From the NCBI GenBank assembly GCA_001779505.1, contig MFKH01000005.1, forward strand, positions 11,576 to 17,056: DNA of 5,481 nucleotides, written 5' to 3'. Each line of letters begins with the position of its first letter. Position 1 is the stretch's first letter. Source of the stretch: Candidatus Jorgensenbacteria bacterium GWA1_54_12. Lineage in GTDB: Bacteria > Patescibacteriota > Minisyncoccia > UBA6257 > GWB1-50-10. The position numbers and the translations under genes were made by a program. Of the stretch, positions 1 through 5,481 are shown one piece after another. The notes below the pieces were generated by a model that was not told the origin of the DNA, made no database searches, and saw only the letters and a list, made by a program, of their open reading frames with translations.

Positions 1-299
1 GCCGCCGCCATAAAATCGCGGTGGAAATACACATTGACCCGAAAGCGCGCCTTATCTTCATAACTGTACGAAAGGTCAAGCTCGCGGTTCTTTATAAATT
101 CCTCCTTTTGTGCATCGTCCAAAAGCCCGAGGACCAGCCCTTGGGTATCTTCGGAGGTCAGGATGTTCTCCTTCGCTATGGGGACAAGAACACCGTCAAC
201 ACGCAAGGTTGGCCTCCGGCCGACCGAAATATGCAGGTCGCTTGCCGCCTGTTTCGCCGTCGCGAGAAGCAATTCTTCCAGTTTTTGTTTATATTCCAT
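1..299 (-). CDS. pilT: PilT, type IV pilus retraction ATPase (N-terminal part; runs off the left edge)
   Basis: Hexameric cytoplasmic ATPase that depolymerises the pilus and powers twitching, surface pulling and often DNA uptake. The reading frame starts at the ATG at 299 and stays open to the window edge, giving 99 residues of a protein that is usually 340-370 long. The visible part is the PilT N-terminal PAS-like domain. It has the family signature ASDLHISVGRRP (residues 19-30) followed by LRVDG (32-36), then ELDLSYSY (73-80) and RFRVNVYFHR (85-94), all typical of PilT. The Walker motifs lie beyond the edge. The start is the first ATG after the pilB stop, 31 bases away. No Shine-Dalgarno sequence precedes it; the gap consists of a short tandem repeat. 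Following pilB directly is the usual order, and pilC would be expected next. PilU or another PilT paralogue cannot be excluded from the N-terminus alone. Confidence 0.93.
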   Translation of the reverse strand, partial: MEYKQKLEELLLATAKQAASDLHISVGRRPTLRVDGVLVPIAKENILTSEDTQGLVLGLLDDAQKEEFIKNRELDLSYSYEDKARFRVNVYFHRDFMAA

Positions 300-332
300 T
301 TACGGGTCACTGGTTACGAGTTACCGATTCCT
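298..332. repeat. Degenerate 7-bp tandem repeat filling the pilB-pilT gap (copy A)
   Basis: Read on the + strand in 7-base steps from 298 the units are ATTACGG, GGTCACT, GGTTACG, AGTTACC and GATTCCT. The array just touches the pilT start codon and the pilB stop codon, so the 31-base gap is almost entirely repeat. Positions 313-329 match 4665-4681 in the second array at 16 of 17 bases, in the same orientation relative to transcription. No hairpin is evident. Its role is unknown; a short interspersed intergenic repeat is the simplest reading. Confidence 0.6.
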
Positions 333-2067
333 ATTCTTCTGTCTCCCTCATCACTTCTTCAAGCATAACCTCGCCGCCAAGTGCCTTAATGATACCATCC
401 TGCCGCAAACTCACCATACCTTGCCGTTCGGCTTCCGCACGCACGGTGTCTTCCGTGAACGGTTTTGCGACAGCCGAACTCAACTCTCGCGTCATGCGAA
501 GGATTTCAAAGAGTGCCACACGTCCTTTTGTTCCCTTCCCTCCGCACGCGTCGCACGACGCATCGCCGCCCAGTTCGTAAATCTCATACGGCGCGGAGAA
601 CTGCCGCCTCACGTCGCGGCGCGCGTCTTCCGAAAGTTCCTCAAGCGCTTTTTCTATAACCTGCTGCGCCTCGGGCGGCGCCTTGCGCTTCACGCGGCAT
701 TTTTCGCACAGACGGCCAACCAAACGCTGGGAAATCATAAGGCGCAGAGAAGAAGCGAGAAGAAACCCTTGTACGCCAAGGTCAACAAGACGCGGGATAA
801 CGCCAACGGCATTATTCGTATGCAGTGTTGAGAGCACGATGTGCCCGGTCAGGGCGGCGTGCACCGCAAGCTCCGCCGTTTCGCCGTCACGGATTTCGCC
901 GACCATAATGACATCGGGGTCCTGCCGCAAAATCTGCCGCAGGCCGGAAGCGAATGTATAGCCGATGCTCGGCAAAACCTGCGATTGGTTGACCCCCTCC
1001 ATGAAATACTCCACGGGGTCTTCCAAACTCACGGCATTCACGTCTTCTCCCGACAGGCGCCGCATGATGGCATAAAGTGAAGTGGTCTTTCCCGACGAGG
1101 TCGGACCGGTCGCGAGTATCATACCGAACGGCGCATCAATCTCCTCTTTCAAGATCGCCATGTGGTACGGGCGCATGCCAAGCTCTTCAATGCTTTTCAA
1201 ACCTGTCGTCGGGTCCAGAACGCGGATGGCAACCTTTTCTCCGGAAGGCGTGGGGAACGTGGATACGCGGAAGTCAATGTCGCGCCCGAACACAATACTT
1301 CGGAATCTGCCGTCCTGCGGCTGGCGCGTTTCGTCAAGGCGCAGGCGTGAGAGTACTTTGACGCGCGACACGATCGGATAACTCAAACCGACCGGAAGCG
1401 AGGCGACTTCATGCAGTTTTCCGTCAACGCGGAAACGCAGGCGCAGGCGGGTTCGCTGGGGTTCAATATGTATGTCAGACGCTCCCGCATCCACCGCCTG
1501 CCTCAGTGTTGTCGCCACAATTTTGATAACCGGTGCGTCTTGCGCGGATTGCGCCCCTTCTTCAAGGCCGATAGTCACCTCCTCCTGGTTCACGTCCCCC
1601 AACTCCTTCACCGCCGCCTCAATCTCCGTCTCGTAGGGCATGTACCGCCGCCATGCCGCGCGCAAAACCGACGGCGTGGTCAGATACACTCCCAAGCTTA
1701 CGCGCTCGCGCTTCGCAATGAACGTTAAGGCGTTTTGCGCCTCGGCATCATCGGGATTCAGCATCCCGACAACGAGCATCTTGTCCTGCTTTTCTATCGG
1801 CACCACCTGATACGCGCGGGATGTTTCGTATGGTACAAGTTTCAAAACATCTTCGGGAATCTGCGCCGGGTCAACGGCTTTATACGGCGTTTTTATGAGC
1901 TTGCTTTTGACTTTCGCAACCGCAGATTCATCAACGGTGTGTTCATCATACAAAAACTGCTCCGCCGGCTTCCCGGTCATCTTTGCGTCCCGCAGGAACC
2001 GATCGGCTACTGCCTTTTCAAGAACGCCCTCGCGGACAAGTGCTTCAAAGAGTTCTTGTTCATTCAT
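331..2067 (-). CDS. pilB: PilB, type IV pilus extension ATPase (GspE/PilB family)
   Basis: Cytoplasmic hexameric ATPase that drives pilin polymerisation through the platform protein PilC. It has 578 residues, the normal length for PilB. Residues about 40-145 resemble the N-terminal GspE_N/MshEN-type region. Residues 180-300 form the N2 PAS-like domain with ASDIHIEPQ (196-204) and the arginine-finger stretch DFRVST (265-270) to VAIRVLD (279-285). The RecA-like core has Walker A GPTSSGKTT (321-329), the Asp box SLEDPVEY (347-354), Walker B DPDVIMVGEIRD (383-394) with the general base E391, and the His box TGHIVLSTLHT (407-417). A tetracysteine zinc site, CEKC (454-457) plus CDAC (505-508), separates it from PilT and marks PilB/GspE. 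The ATG lies 2 bases after the upstream stop, with only a weak AGG some 12 bases before it, so translational coupling is likely. T2SS GspE is the alternative, but the PilM/N/O/T context favours PilB. Confidence 0.97.
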   Translation of the reverse strand: MNEQELFEALVREGVLEKAVADRFLRDAKMTGKPAEQFLYDEHTVDESAVAKVKSKLIKTPYKAVDPAQIPEDVLKLVPYETSRAYQVVPIEKQDKMLVVGMLNPDDAEAQNALTFIAKRERVSLGVYLTTPSVLRAAWRRYMPYETEIEAAVKELGDVNQEEVTIGLEEGAQSAQDAPVIKIVATTLRQAVDAGASDIHIEPQRTRLRLRFRVDGKLHEVASLPVGLSYPIVSRVKVLSRLRLDETRQPQDGRFRSIVFGRDIDFRVSTFPTPSGEKVAIRVLDPTTGLKSIEELGMRPYHMAILKEEIDAPFGMILATGPTSSGKTTSLYAIMRRLSGEDVNAVSLEDPVEYFMEGVNQSQVLPSIGYTFASGLRQILRQDPDVIMVGEIRDGETAELAVHAALTGHIVLSTLHTNNAVGVIPRLVDLGVQGFLLASSLRLMISQRLVGRLCEKCRVKRKAPPEAQQVIEKALEELSEDARRDVRRQFSAPYEIYELGGDASCDACGGKGTKGRVALFEILRMTRELSSAVAKPFTEDTVRAEAERQGMVSLRQDGIIKALGGEVMLEEVMRETEE

Positions 2068-2069
2068 TC

Positions 2070-2360
2070 TTAATATGGCCTGAACGGATTGTCCCTTCCC
2101 GGCGTCGGGAGCGTGATATCGCGCCCGAACTGGCGCAGAACTTTAAACTCGGGAGATTCAAGAAGCGTCGCCGGGTCAAAAGTAATCTGCGAAACATTCT
2201 GAAGCTCTTCCAAGCGCCCCAGAGAAGTTACCTCAATAAGCTCCGGCCGCTTGAAGAAAAGGTAATATGCCGCGACAAAGAGCGAAACCGCGACGATAAT
2301 GCCGACGATAACACCTACCCAATTGACTCCCTTTTTCTCTTCTTCAATCGTAATTGCCAT
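2070..2360 (-). CDS. Small bitopic membrane protein in the pilP position (possible reduced PilP-like protein)
   Basis: A 96-residue protein I do not recognise as a named family. Seen directly: a short acidic/basic cytoplasmic N-terminus (MAITIEEEKKG), one strong transmembrane helix at about residues 14-36, then about 60 mostly polar residues that should face outside. It ends in the motif GRDNPFRPY (88-96). The positive KR after the helix is small, so the topology call is inference. In canonical operons pilP follows pilO, and PilP-, GspC- and MshK-like proteins often carry an R-D/N-PF motif, so a stripped-down functional counterpart of PilP lacking the C-terminal beta-domain and lipobox is plausible. 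It starts 27 bases after the pilO stop with no clear Shine-Dalgarno and ends 2 bases before pilB, so it is certainly part of the operon. The ATG at 2360 precedes the helix at a sensible distance. Confidence 0.85.
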   Translation of the reverse strand: MAITIEEEKKGVNWVGVIVGIIVAVSLFVAAYYLFFKRPELIEVTSLGRLEELQNVSQITFDPATLLESPEFKVLRQFGRDITLPTPGRDNPFRPY

Positions 2361-2387
2361 AGTATGTATAGTGAGCTTGCCGAACTA

Positions 2388-2960
2388 CTATTCCTGGAAA
2401 TACGCATCAAACGTGACGCTCATCTGAAACGCCGCGCCGCCGCCCTCTTCCGCCGTAAGTCCGACGGGACCGAAATCAAACTCGCGCACGCCGAACACCC
2501 GAACATTGGTCTCCAAATGACGCAGGAATTGTTCCAGCTCTTCATATGTGCCAACGACAACCGTAGTTATCTGAAGTGTTCCCAAACGGCGCGCCAAGGG
2601 CGCCCGCGAGGTCTCAAACGCCTGTTGGGCCGCATCAAACGAGCGGATTGATGCGCCGGATGCGTCTGCAACCGCCTGAAGCTGCCACAGGATAAGGGTT
2701 GCGTCCATGCTCCGCGGCATCGCAAGTGAAACCGTCGTCCGCACGCGCTCAAATCCCTGAAATTCCTGTATGAGGCGCTGAACATCGTCAACCGCCTGCA
2801 TCTGGTTTTGGAGCGTGAGCTGGCGCGAGAAAAGAAGCGCCCGTCTGTCCGATACCCGCTTGAACTCGGGAACAATCAAACTCGTCACAACGGCAAGAAT
2901 GCCGATAAGGAAGAGTCCCGACAACAGTATGCTCAACATGCGCTTCGTTGACGCTCTCAT
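2388..2960 (-). CDS. pilO: PilO-like inner-membrane alignment protein of the type IV pilus
   Basis: Partner of PilN in the membrane alignment subcomplex that links cytoplasmic PilM to the outside. The protein has 190 residues, close to the usual 190-210. A short basic N-terminus (MRASTKR) is followed by a transmembrane helix at about 9-30 and a coiled-coil-prone, Gln-rich segment at about 36-75. A ferredoxin-like extracytoplasmic domain covers about 85-190. It holds the PilO-type stretch GTYEELEQFLRHLE (137-150), which is the most conserved part of the family, and a closing beta strand near FQMSVTFDAYF (178-188). The start is fixed by the good AAGGAG site 10 bases upstream, and the ATG lies one base after the pilN stop. 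Sequence similarity within this family is weak, so the call rests on topology, the short motif and position between pilN and pilB. Confidence 0.87.
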   Translation of the reverse strand: MRASTKRMLSILLSGLFLIGILAVVTSLIVPEFKRVSDRRALLFSRQLTLQNQMQAVDDVQRLIQEFQGFERVRTTVSLAMPRSMDATLILWQLQAVADASGASIRSFDAAQQAFETSRAPLARRLGTLQITTVVVGTYEELEQFLRHLETNVRVFGVREFDFGPVGLTAEEGGGAAFQMSVTFDAYFQE

Positions 2961-2961
2961 G

Positions 2962-3543
2962 CTATTGTATCTCCTTAAAGAATTCTTCCTTAAACTCTAT
3001 GGTAACCGTGAAATCAACCGTCGTGCCGACAAGTCGCACGTCGTCAACGCTCACCCGTTCCACTTCCGGCGCGTTCTCAAGAACAGCGGCCTGCTGAGCG
3101 AAGGTTTCAATCGTTGCCGCAAAACCCGCAAGCGACATCGCCCGGTCTCCCCTGTTGTATCTCGCTTCGCGATAGTACGCGAGGGGAAGTGTATTGTCTT
3201 CAAGAAAACCGAATATGTTCCGTGAGAACCGTCGTTCTCCCAAAACCCGCTCCAGATTCACGAGTTGCGAGTAAAAGATAAGAAGTTCCTCCTGTTCGCT
3301 TTCTGTCACCCGCGCCGCCAGCTCCTCGGTGCCGCGGTCAACGACTTGAAGCTGCGAATCAACATACGAATTATAGCCGAACTTCAAGCCCGCATAGATA
3401 AAGAATGAAAAGAGGAGAAGAAACAGCGTTGAAATCATGAGTCGCCACGGCATGCCCGAAGAAATGGAGGGAGCAAATCGCTCCGCCGCTTCCCGCTGAG
3501 CGTCTGTGGAACCTTGATTCGCTGGTTGTATATTTTCAGGCAT
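2962..3543 (-). CDS. pilN: PilN-like inner-membrane protein of the type IV pilus
   Basis: Bitopic protein that normally binds PilM with its cytoplasmic tail and pairs with PilO outside the membrane. With the ATG at 3543 it has 193 residues, a normal size. It shows a polar N-terminal tail of about 33 residues, a transmembrane helix at about 34-52, a charged coiled-coil stretch at about 60-100 and an extracytoplasmic ferredoxin-like domain ending in strands such as TTVDFTVTIEF (174-184). I chose ATG 3543 because it overlaps the pilM stop by only 8 bases (ATGCCTGA), typical of coupling. A longer frame from TTG 3579 would add 12 residues inside pilM with no ribosome site. The usual PilN N-terminal motif resembling INLLP, which docks into PilM, is not visible; only NIQP at residues 4-7 comes near. 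The name rests on position, topology and size more than on clear sequence identity. Confidence 0.86.
   Translation of the reverse strand: MPENIQPANQGSTDAQREAAERFAPSISSGMPWRLMISTLFLLLFSFFIYAGLKFGYNSYVDSQLQVVDRGTEELAARVTESEQEELLIFYSQLVNLERVLGERRFSRNIFGFLEDNTLPLAYYREARYNRGDRAMSLAGFAATIETFAQQAAVLENAPEVERVSVDDVRLVGTTVDFTVTIEFKEEFFKEIQ
2971..2976 (-). promoter_or_regulatory. Shine-Dalgarno site of pilO
   Basis: AAGGAG on the minus strand, 10 bases before the pilO ATG at 2960 and lying inside the last codons of pilN. It is the only strong ribosome binding site at any gene start in this window. It fixes the pilO start and shows that the organism does use Shine-Dalgarno pairing. Confidence 0.75.
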
Positions 3544-4636
3544 AGAAATGTCGTTTTGCCGTCCCGATGGCAACCGCAAGCTCTTTCTGCAACCGCTCCG
3601 CCGCTGGCACGAGCCCCGGCGGGTAATCTACATCAAGAAGCGCTCCGGCCGCGGCGTATGGAAGCCCGAACTCTTTTGACAAATGTTCCGCCGCACCCGC
3701 GAGATGAGCTCCGCCGCCCAGAAGCGTGAACTGTGCAACCTTTTTCCCGTATCGCTCCTCGTACACGCTCCGTGCGTATCCCGCTTCCTGCATTATAACA
3801 TCTAAGAACGGCATAAGTAAGTTCTGCAACTCAAGAGAACCCGATTCGCCCAAAATCCCGCGCTGGCGCTTCAGCATTTCCGCGCGCGTCAAGCTTAATC
3901 CTAAGCCCTTTCCGACTGCGCGGGTAATGTGAATGCCGCCATAGTCCGTCTGCCGCGCATGCTTCAAAAGCCCTCCCTCCACGACCATTGCGCTCGTTGA
4001 CTCCGCGCCAATATCTACGACCAGCGTCGGCTCCGGGGCAATAACGACGCGCGCCGCGGCGATAACATCAAGTTCAATTGTCTGAAGCGACAAGCGGGAT
4101 GCCTTGCACACGCGCCGGTAGGCATCAATCACCTTGCGGGGAATGCCCATAAGTGCAAGGCGCTGAAAGTTGTTTCCGTTGCGGTCGGTGTATGCATCAA
4201 CCTGCGCCCAATCAACCTGCACTTCTTCAACCGGCATGGGAATATATTTCTGCGCCTGGAATCGCACCGCCTGCTCGGTTTCATGGCGCGGCAGGACGGG
4301 CATGTCAAGAATCGTGAGAAACGACGCGAAAAGCGGCACGGTTACGAATGCGATTGATGTCTTTGGCTTCATCTCGCGGAGAAGCACGTTCAAAAGACGC
4401 GCCGCCTCATCTTCAACAAGCTGCAGGGAACTCGTCTGGAGCGAGAGGTGCGTGTGCCGGAGATAATCCTTCGTTTCCAGAATTCCATAGTTCGCCAAAA
4501 CGAAACGCTCACCCTTCGCGGCAAGTTCAACTACTTTTATGGAAGTGGTGCCTATGTCAATCCCAAGAACCGTTCCGCTCTTCACGGAATGAACAATGTC
4601 TCTAAAGAAATCGCGAACCCCGCGCAGCAATTTCAC
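3536..4636 (-). CDS. pilM: PilM, actin-like type IV pilus assembly ATPase
   Basis: Cytoplasmic actin/FtsA-fold protein that binds ATP, docks on PilN and connects the membrane platform to the PilB/PilT motors. It has 366 residues, about family size. The actin-fold signatures are in order: phosphate-1 loop GIDIGTTSIK (25-34), the TVPLF(A)SFLTILDMP region (99-113) followed by the PilM-typical KYIPMPVEEVQVDW (130-143), phosphate-2 loop VVDIGAESTSAMVV (206-219), adenosine motif LLGGGAHLAG (305-314) and the closing helix LAVAIGTAKR (353-362). The start is a GTG at 4636; a stop lies six codons upstream and there is no other ATG/GTG/TTG between, so it is the only standard start before the conserved core except a GTG at codon 18. 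No Shine-Dalgarno at normal spacing is present (GGTAGG is 14 bases away), but a TATAAT box sits just upstream. The 3' end overlaps pilN by 8 bases. Confidence 0.96.
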   Translation of the reverse strand: MKLLRGVRDFFRDIVHSVKSGTVLGIDIGTTSIKVVELAAKGERFVLANYGILETKDYLRHTHLSLQTSSLQLVEDEAARLLNVLLREMKPKTSIAFVTVPLFASFLTILDMPVLPRHETEQAVRFQAQKYIPMPVEEVQVDWAQVDAYTDRNGNNFQRLALMGIPRKVIDAYRRVCKASRLSLQTIELDVIAAARVVIAPEPTLVVDIGAESTSAMVVEGGLLKHARQTDYGGIHITRAVGKGLGLSLTRAEMLKRQRGILGESGSLELQNLLMPFLDVIMQEAGYARSVYEERYGKKVAQFTLLGGGAHLAGAAEHLSKEFGLPYAAAGALLDVDYPPGLVPAAERLQKELAVAIGTAKRHFYA

Positions 4637-4643
4637 TACTGCA

Positions 4644-4649
4644 ATTATA
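4644..4649 (-). promoter_or_regulatory. Candidate -10 box for a leaderless pilM transcript
   Basis: A perfect TATAAT on the minus strand, followed by 7 bases and then the GTG start of pilM at 4636. With usual -10 to +1 spacing the mRNA would begin at or next to the start codon. No good -35 is present: the hexamer at 17-base spacing is CTGGTA, matching TTGACA at only 3 of 6 positions, and it lies in the tandem repeat. The extended TGn element is also absent. A chance match in an A/T-rich gap is quite possible. Confidence 0.35.
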
Positions 4650-4691
4650 ACCTACCAATCCCCAGTTACCAGTTACCGATTACCAGTCCTC
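4650..4691. repeat. Degenerate 7-bp tandem repeat upstream of pilM (copy B)
   Basis: On the + strand six consecutive 7-base units run ACCTACC, AATCCCC, AGTTACC, AGTTACC, GATTACC, AGTCCTC. Two units are identical and the others drift. It occupies most of the 59-base gap between the surface-protein stop and the pilM start. Positions 4665-4681 match copy A (313-329) at 16 of 17 bases and in the same orientation to transcription. No inverted repeat or terminator-like structure is seen, so the upstream gene may be read through into pilM. Confidence 0.7.
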
Positions 4692-4695
4692 AACT

Positions 4696-5481
4696 TTACA
4701 GCTCTCTAAATATTCTCCGCTTGACGCTTCCCGGGGCCTCCGGATTGCCGGGTACATCGTTCCCGCCACCCGTCCAATTTTGCAACGCGGAGCACAAGAG
4801 GTCGCCATTCGTCCACTTAAGCTCGGCATCTGGGTTGTTGAGAAACGTATTGAATACCACAGTTGGGTTTGATACCGCAGATGTCGCGGGTGTCGCGCCC
4901 GAGAACATCCACGTTCGCGAGGACCACCCGCTCGAGCGTCCGTCTGTCGTATCGGTAAAGATGACAATGCGTCCCGATGGGTCAGCGCTCTCGGAAAAAT
5001 CAACAAGCGGGTGGTACGACAAGGGCGTCGCGTAACCTGCCGTCACCCATTCCTCCGTCTCGTCGTATCCGTCGTATGCCTTAATCCGCACCGTGTAATT
5101 CGTATTGCGTAGAAGAGGCGCGTCACTGTATGCGCCCGCGGCGTACCCCAACGGATTCGGAAGCGAGTAGGTAAAGTTGCCTACCCCGTCTCCGGAATCA
5201 TTTATGGTCATTGTCCCGCCGCTTGTGCTCGTCGCACCGTTTGCCAAAAGCCCGCTCTCGTGCGCCACGACGCCGCTTCCGGGAAGATAGAATTGAACGT
5301 TGACTGACTGGGGCGGGTTCTTGTCTTCGTCACTATAGCTTCCGGAAACAAGTATGCGGGGCGTAACCTCACACATGTCTACCGCAGAAATGGAACTCAC
5401 GGTAACCTCGGGCGGCTCATTCAAACGAACCGCCTGAACAGTGCAGTTTTCACAAAAGTCGTTGTTAAAGGCGATCCATCC
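4696..5481 (-). CDS. Secreted surface protein with cadherin/Ig-like and PKD-like domains (3' part; 5' end beyond the right edge)
   Basis: The frame is open from the window edge to the TAA at 4696, giving the last 261 residues; no real start lies in the window. The fragment opens with GWIAFNN, a motif I associate with repeat-rich surface proteins of Parcubacteria. Next comes a Cys pair (C10, C13) and a beta-rich domain at about 24-150 with SYSDEDKNPPQSV (48-60) and a late strand NTNYTVRIKAYDGYDE (126-141), like a cadherin/Ig/Fn3 sandwich. A PKD-like domain at about 157-235 follows, with TWMFSG (190-195) and the NPTVVF strand (205-210). Four cysteines (10, 13, 37, 230) could form disulfides outside the cell. 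The tail is Gly/Pro-rich and ends basic (VKRRIFREL), with no C-terminal membrane anchor or LPXTG sorting motif. High Ser/Thr/Gly/Asn content fits secretion. Its exact function is unknown; adjacency to pilM suggests a pilus-linked adhesin or minor surface component. Confidence 0.85.
   Translation of the reverse strand, partial: GWIAFNNDFCENCTVQAVRLNEPPEVTVSSISAVDMCEVTPRILVSGSYSDEDKNPPQSVNVQFYLPGSGVVAHESGLLANGATSTSGGTMTINDSGDGVGNFTYSLPNPLGYAAGAYSDAPLLRNTNYTVRIKAYDGYDETEEWVTAGYATPLSYHPLVDFSESADPSGRIVIFTDTTDGRSSGWSSRTWMFSGATPATSAVSNPTVVFNTFLNNPDAELKWTNGDLLCSALQNWTGGGNDVPGNPEAPGSVKRRIFREL

Noticed and set aside
163..831. Long + strand open frame of 222 codons opposite pilT/pilB
   Set aside because: Antisense shadow of the conserved PilB and PilT coding sequences; the translation shows no recognisable domain and no ribosome site.
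331..2067. Type II secretion GspE instead of PilB
   Set aside because: The motor family motifs are shared, but neighbouring pilM, pilN, pilO and pilT indicate a type IV pilus rather than a secretion system.
1983..2651. Long + strand open frame of 222 codons spanning several genes
   Set aside because: It crosses the pilO/small-gene/pilB junctions on the opposite strand, its product is Arg/Lys-rich and without features, and the minus-strand genes are well supported.
3544..3579. Upstream TTG start for pilN adding 12 residues
   Set aside because: It lies wholly inside pilM, has no ribosome site and uses a rare start, whereas ATG 3543 overlaps the pilM stop by just 8 bases.
4650..4691. CRISPR-like or attachment-site repeat
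   Set aside because: Units of 7 bases without spacers do not form a CRISPR array, and no integrase or target duplication is nearby.
4637..4695. Terminator after the surface-protein gene
   Set aside because: The gap holds direct, not inverted, repeats and no hairpin plus T-run is present.
5422..5424. Start of the surface protein at TTG 5424
   Set aside because: The frame is open to the window edge (19 further residues including GWIAFNN and a Cys pair) and no signal peptide follows the TTG, so it is an internal codon.

Overview
All genes here lie on the minus strand, packed with gaps of 0 to about 60 bases, so transcription runs from the right edge to the left. The window is most of a type IV pilus (T4P) assembly operon. 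In transcription order it holds the 3' part of a secreted, multi-domain surface protein gene (4696 to the right edge), pilM (3536-4636), pilN (2962-3543), pilO (2388-2960), a 96-residue single-pass membrane protein in the place of pilP (2070-2360), pilB (331-2067) and the first 99 codons of pilT (left edge to 299).

The likely source is a bacterium of the Candidate Phyla Radiation (Patescibacteria), most probably a Parcubacteria-like lineage. This is inference from gene content. The operon order M-N-O-(small protein)-B-T fits. There is no full-length pilP, and no secretin (pilQ) where it often follows pilP in Gram-negative operons. The N-proximal 'GWIAFNN' motif of the surface protein is one I associate with Parcubacteria surface proteins. 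All of this points to a cell without a conventional outer membrane. No rRNA or other taxonomic marker is present.

How the parts work together: PilM is an actin-fold cytoplasmic protein that normally docks on the membrane proteins PilN and PilO. These form the inner-membrane alignment platform, here presumably completed by the 96-residue protein. PilB is the hexameric ATPase that drives pilus extension and PilT the ATPase that drives retraction, so the pilus is probably retractile. The upstream gene encodes an extracellular beta-sandwich protein (cadherin/Ig-like plus PKD-like) that could be a pilus-associated adhesin, but only its position supports that.

The most unusual non-coding signal is a degenerate 7-bp tandem repeat, consensus about AGTTACC on the + strand. 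It occurs in just two places and essentially fills both of those intergenic gaps: pilB/pilT and surface gene/pilM. A perfect TATAAT box lies exactly where it would give a leaderless mRNA starting on the GTG of pilM. No tRNA, rRNA, CRISPR array, insertion sequence or convincing terminator was seen, and no gene-free stretch exceeds about 60 bases. I did not find a wholly new system. The best candidates for something undescribed are the 96-residue PilP-position protein, the divergent N-terminus of PilN and the intergenic repeat family.
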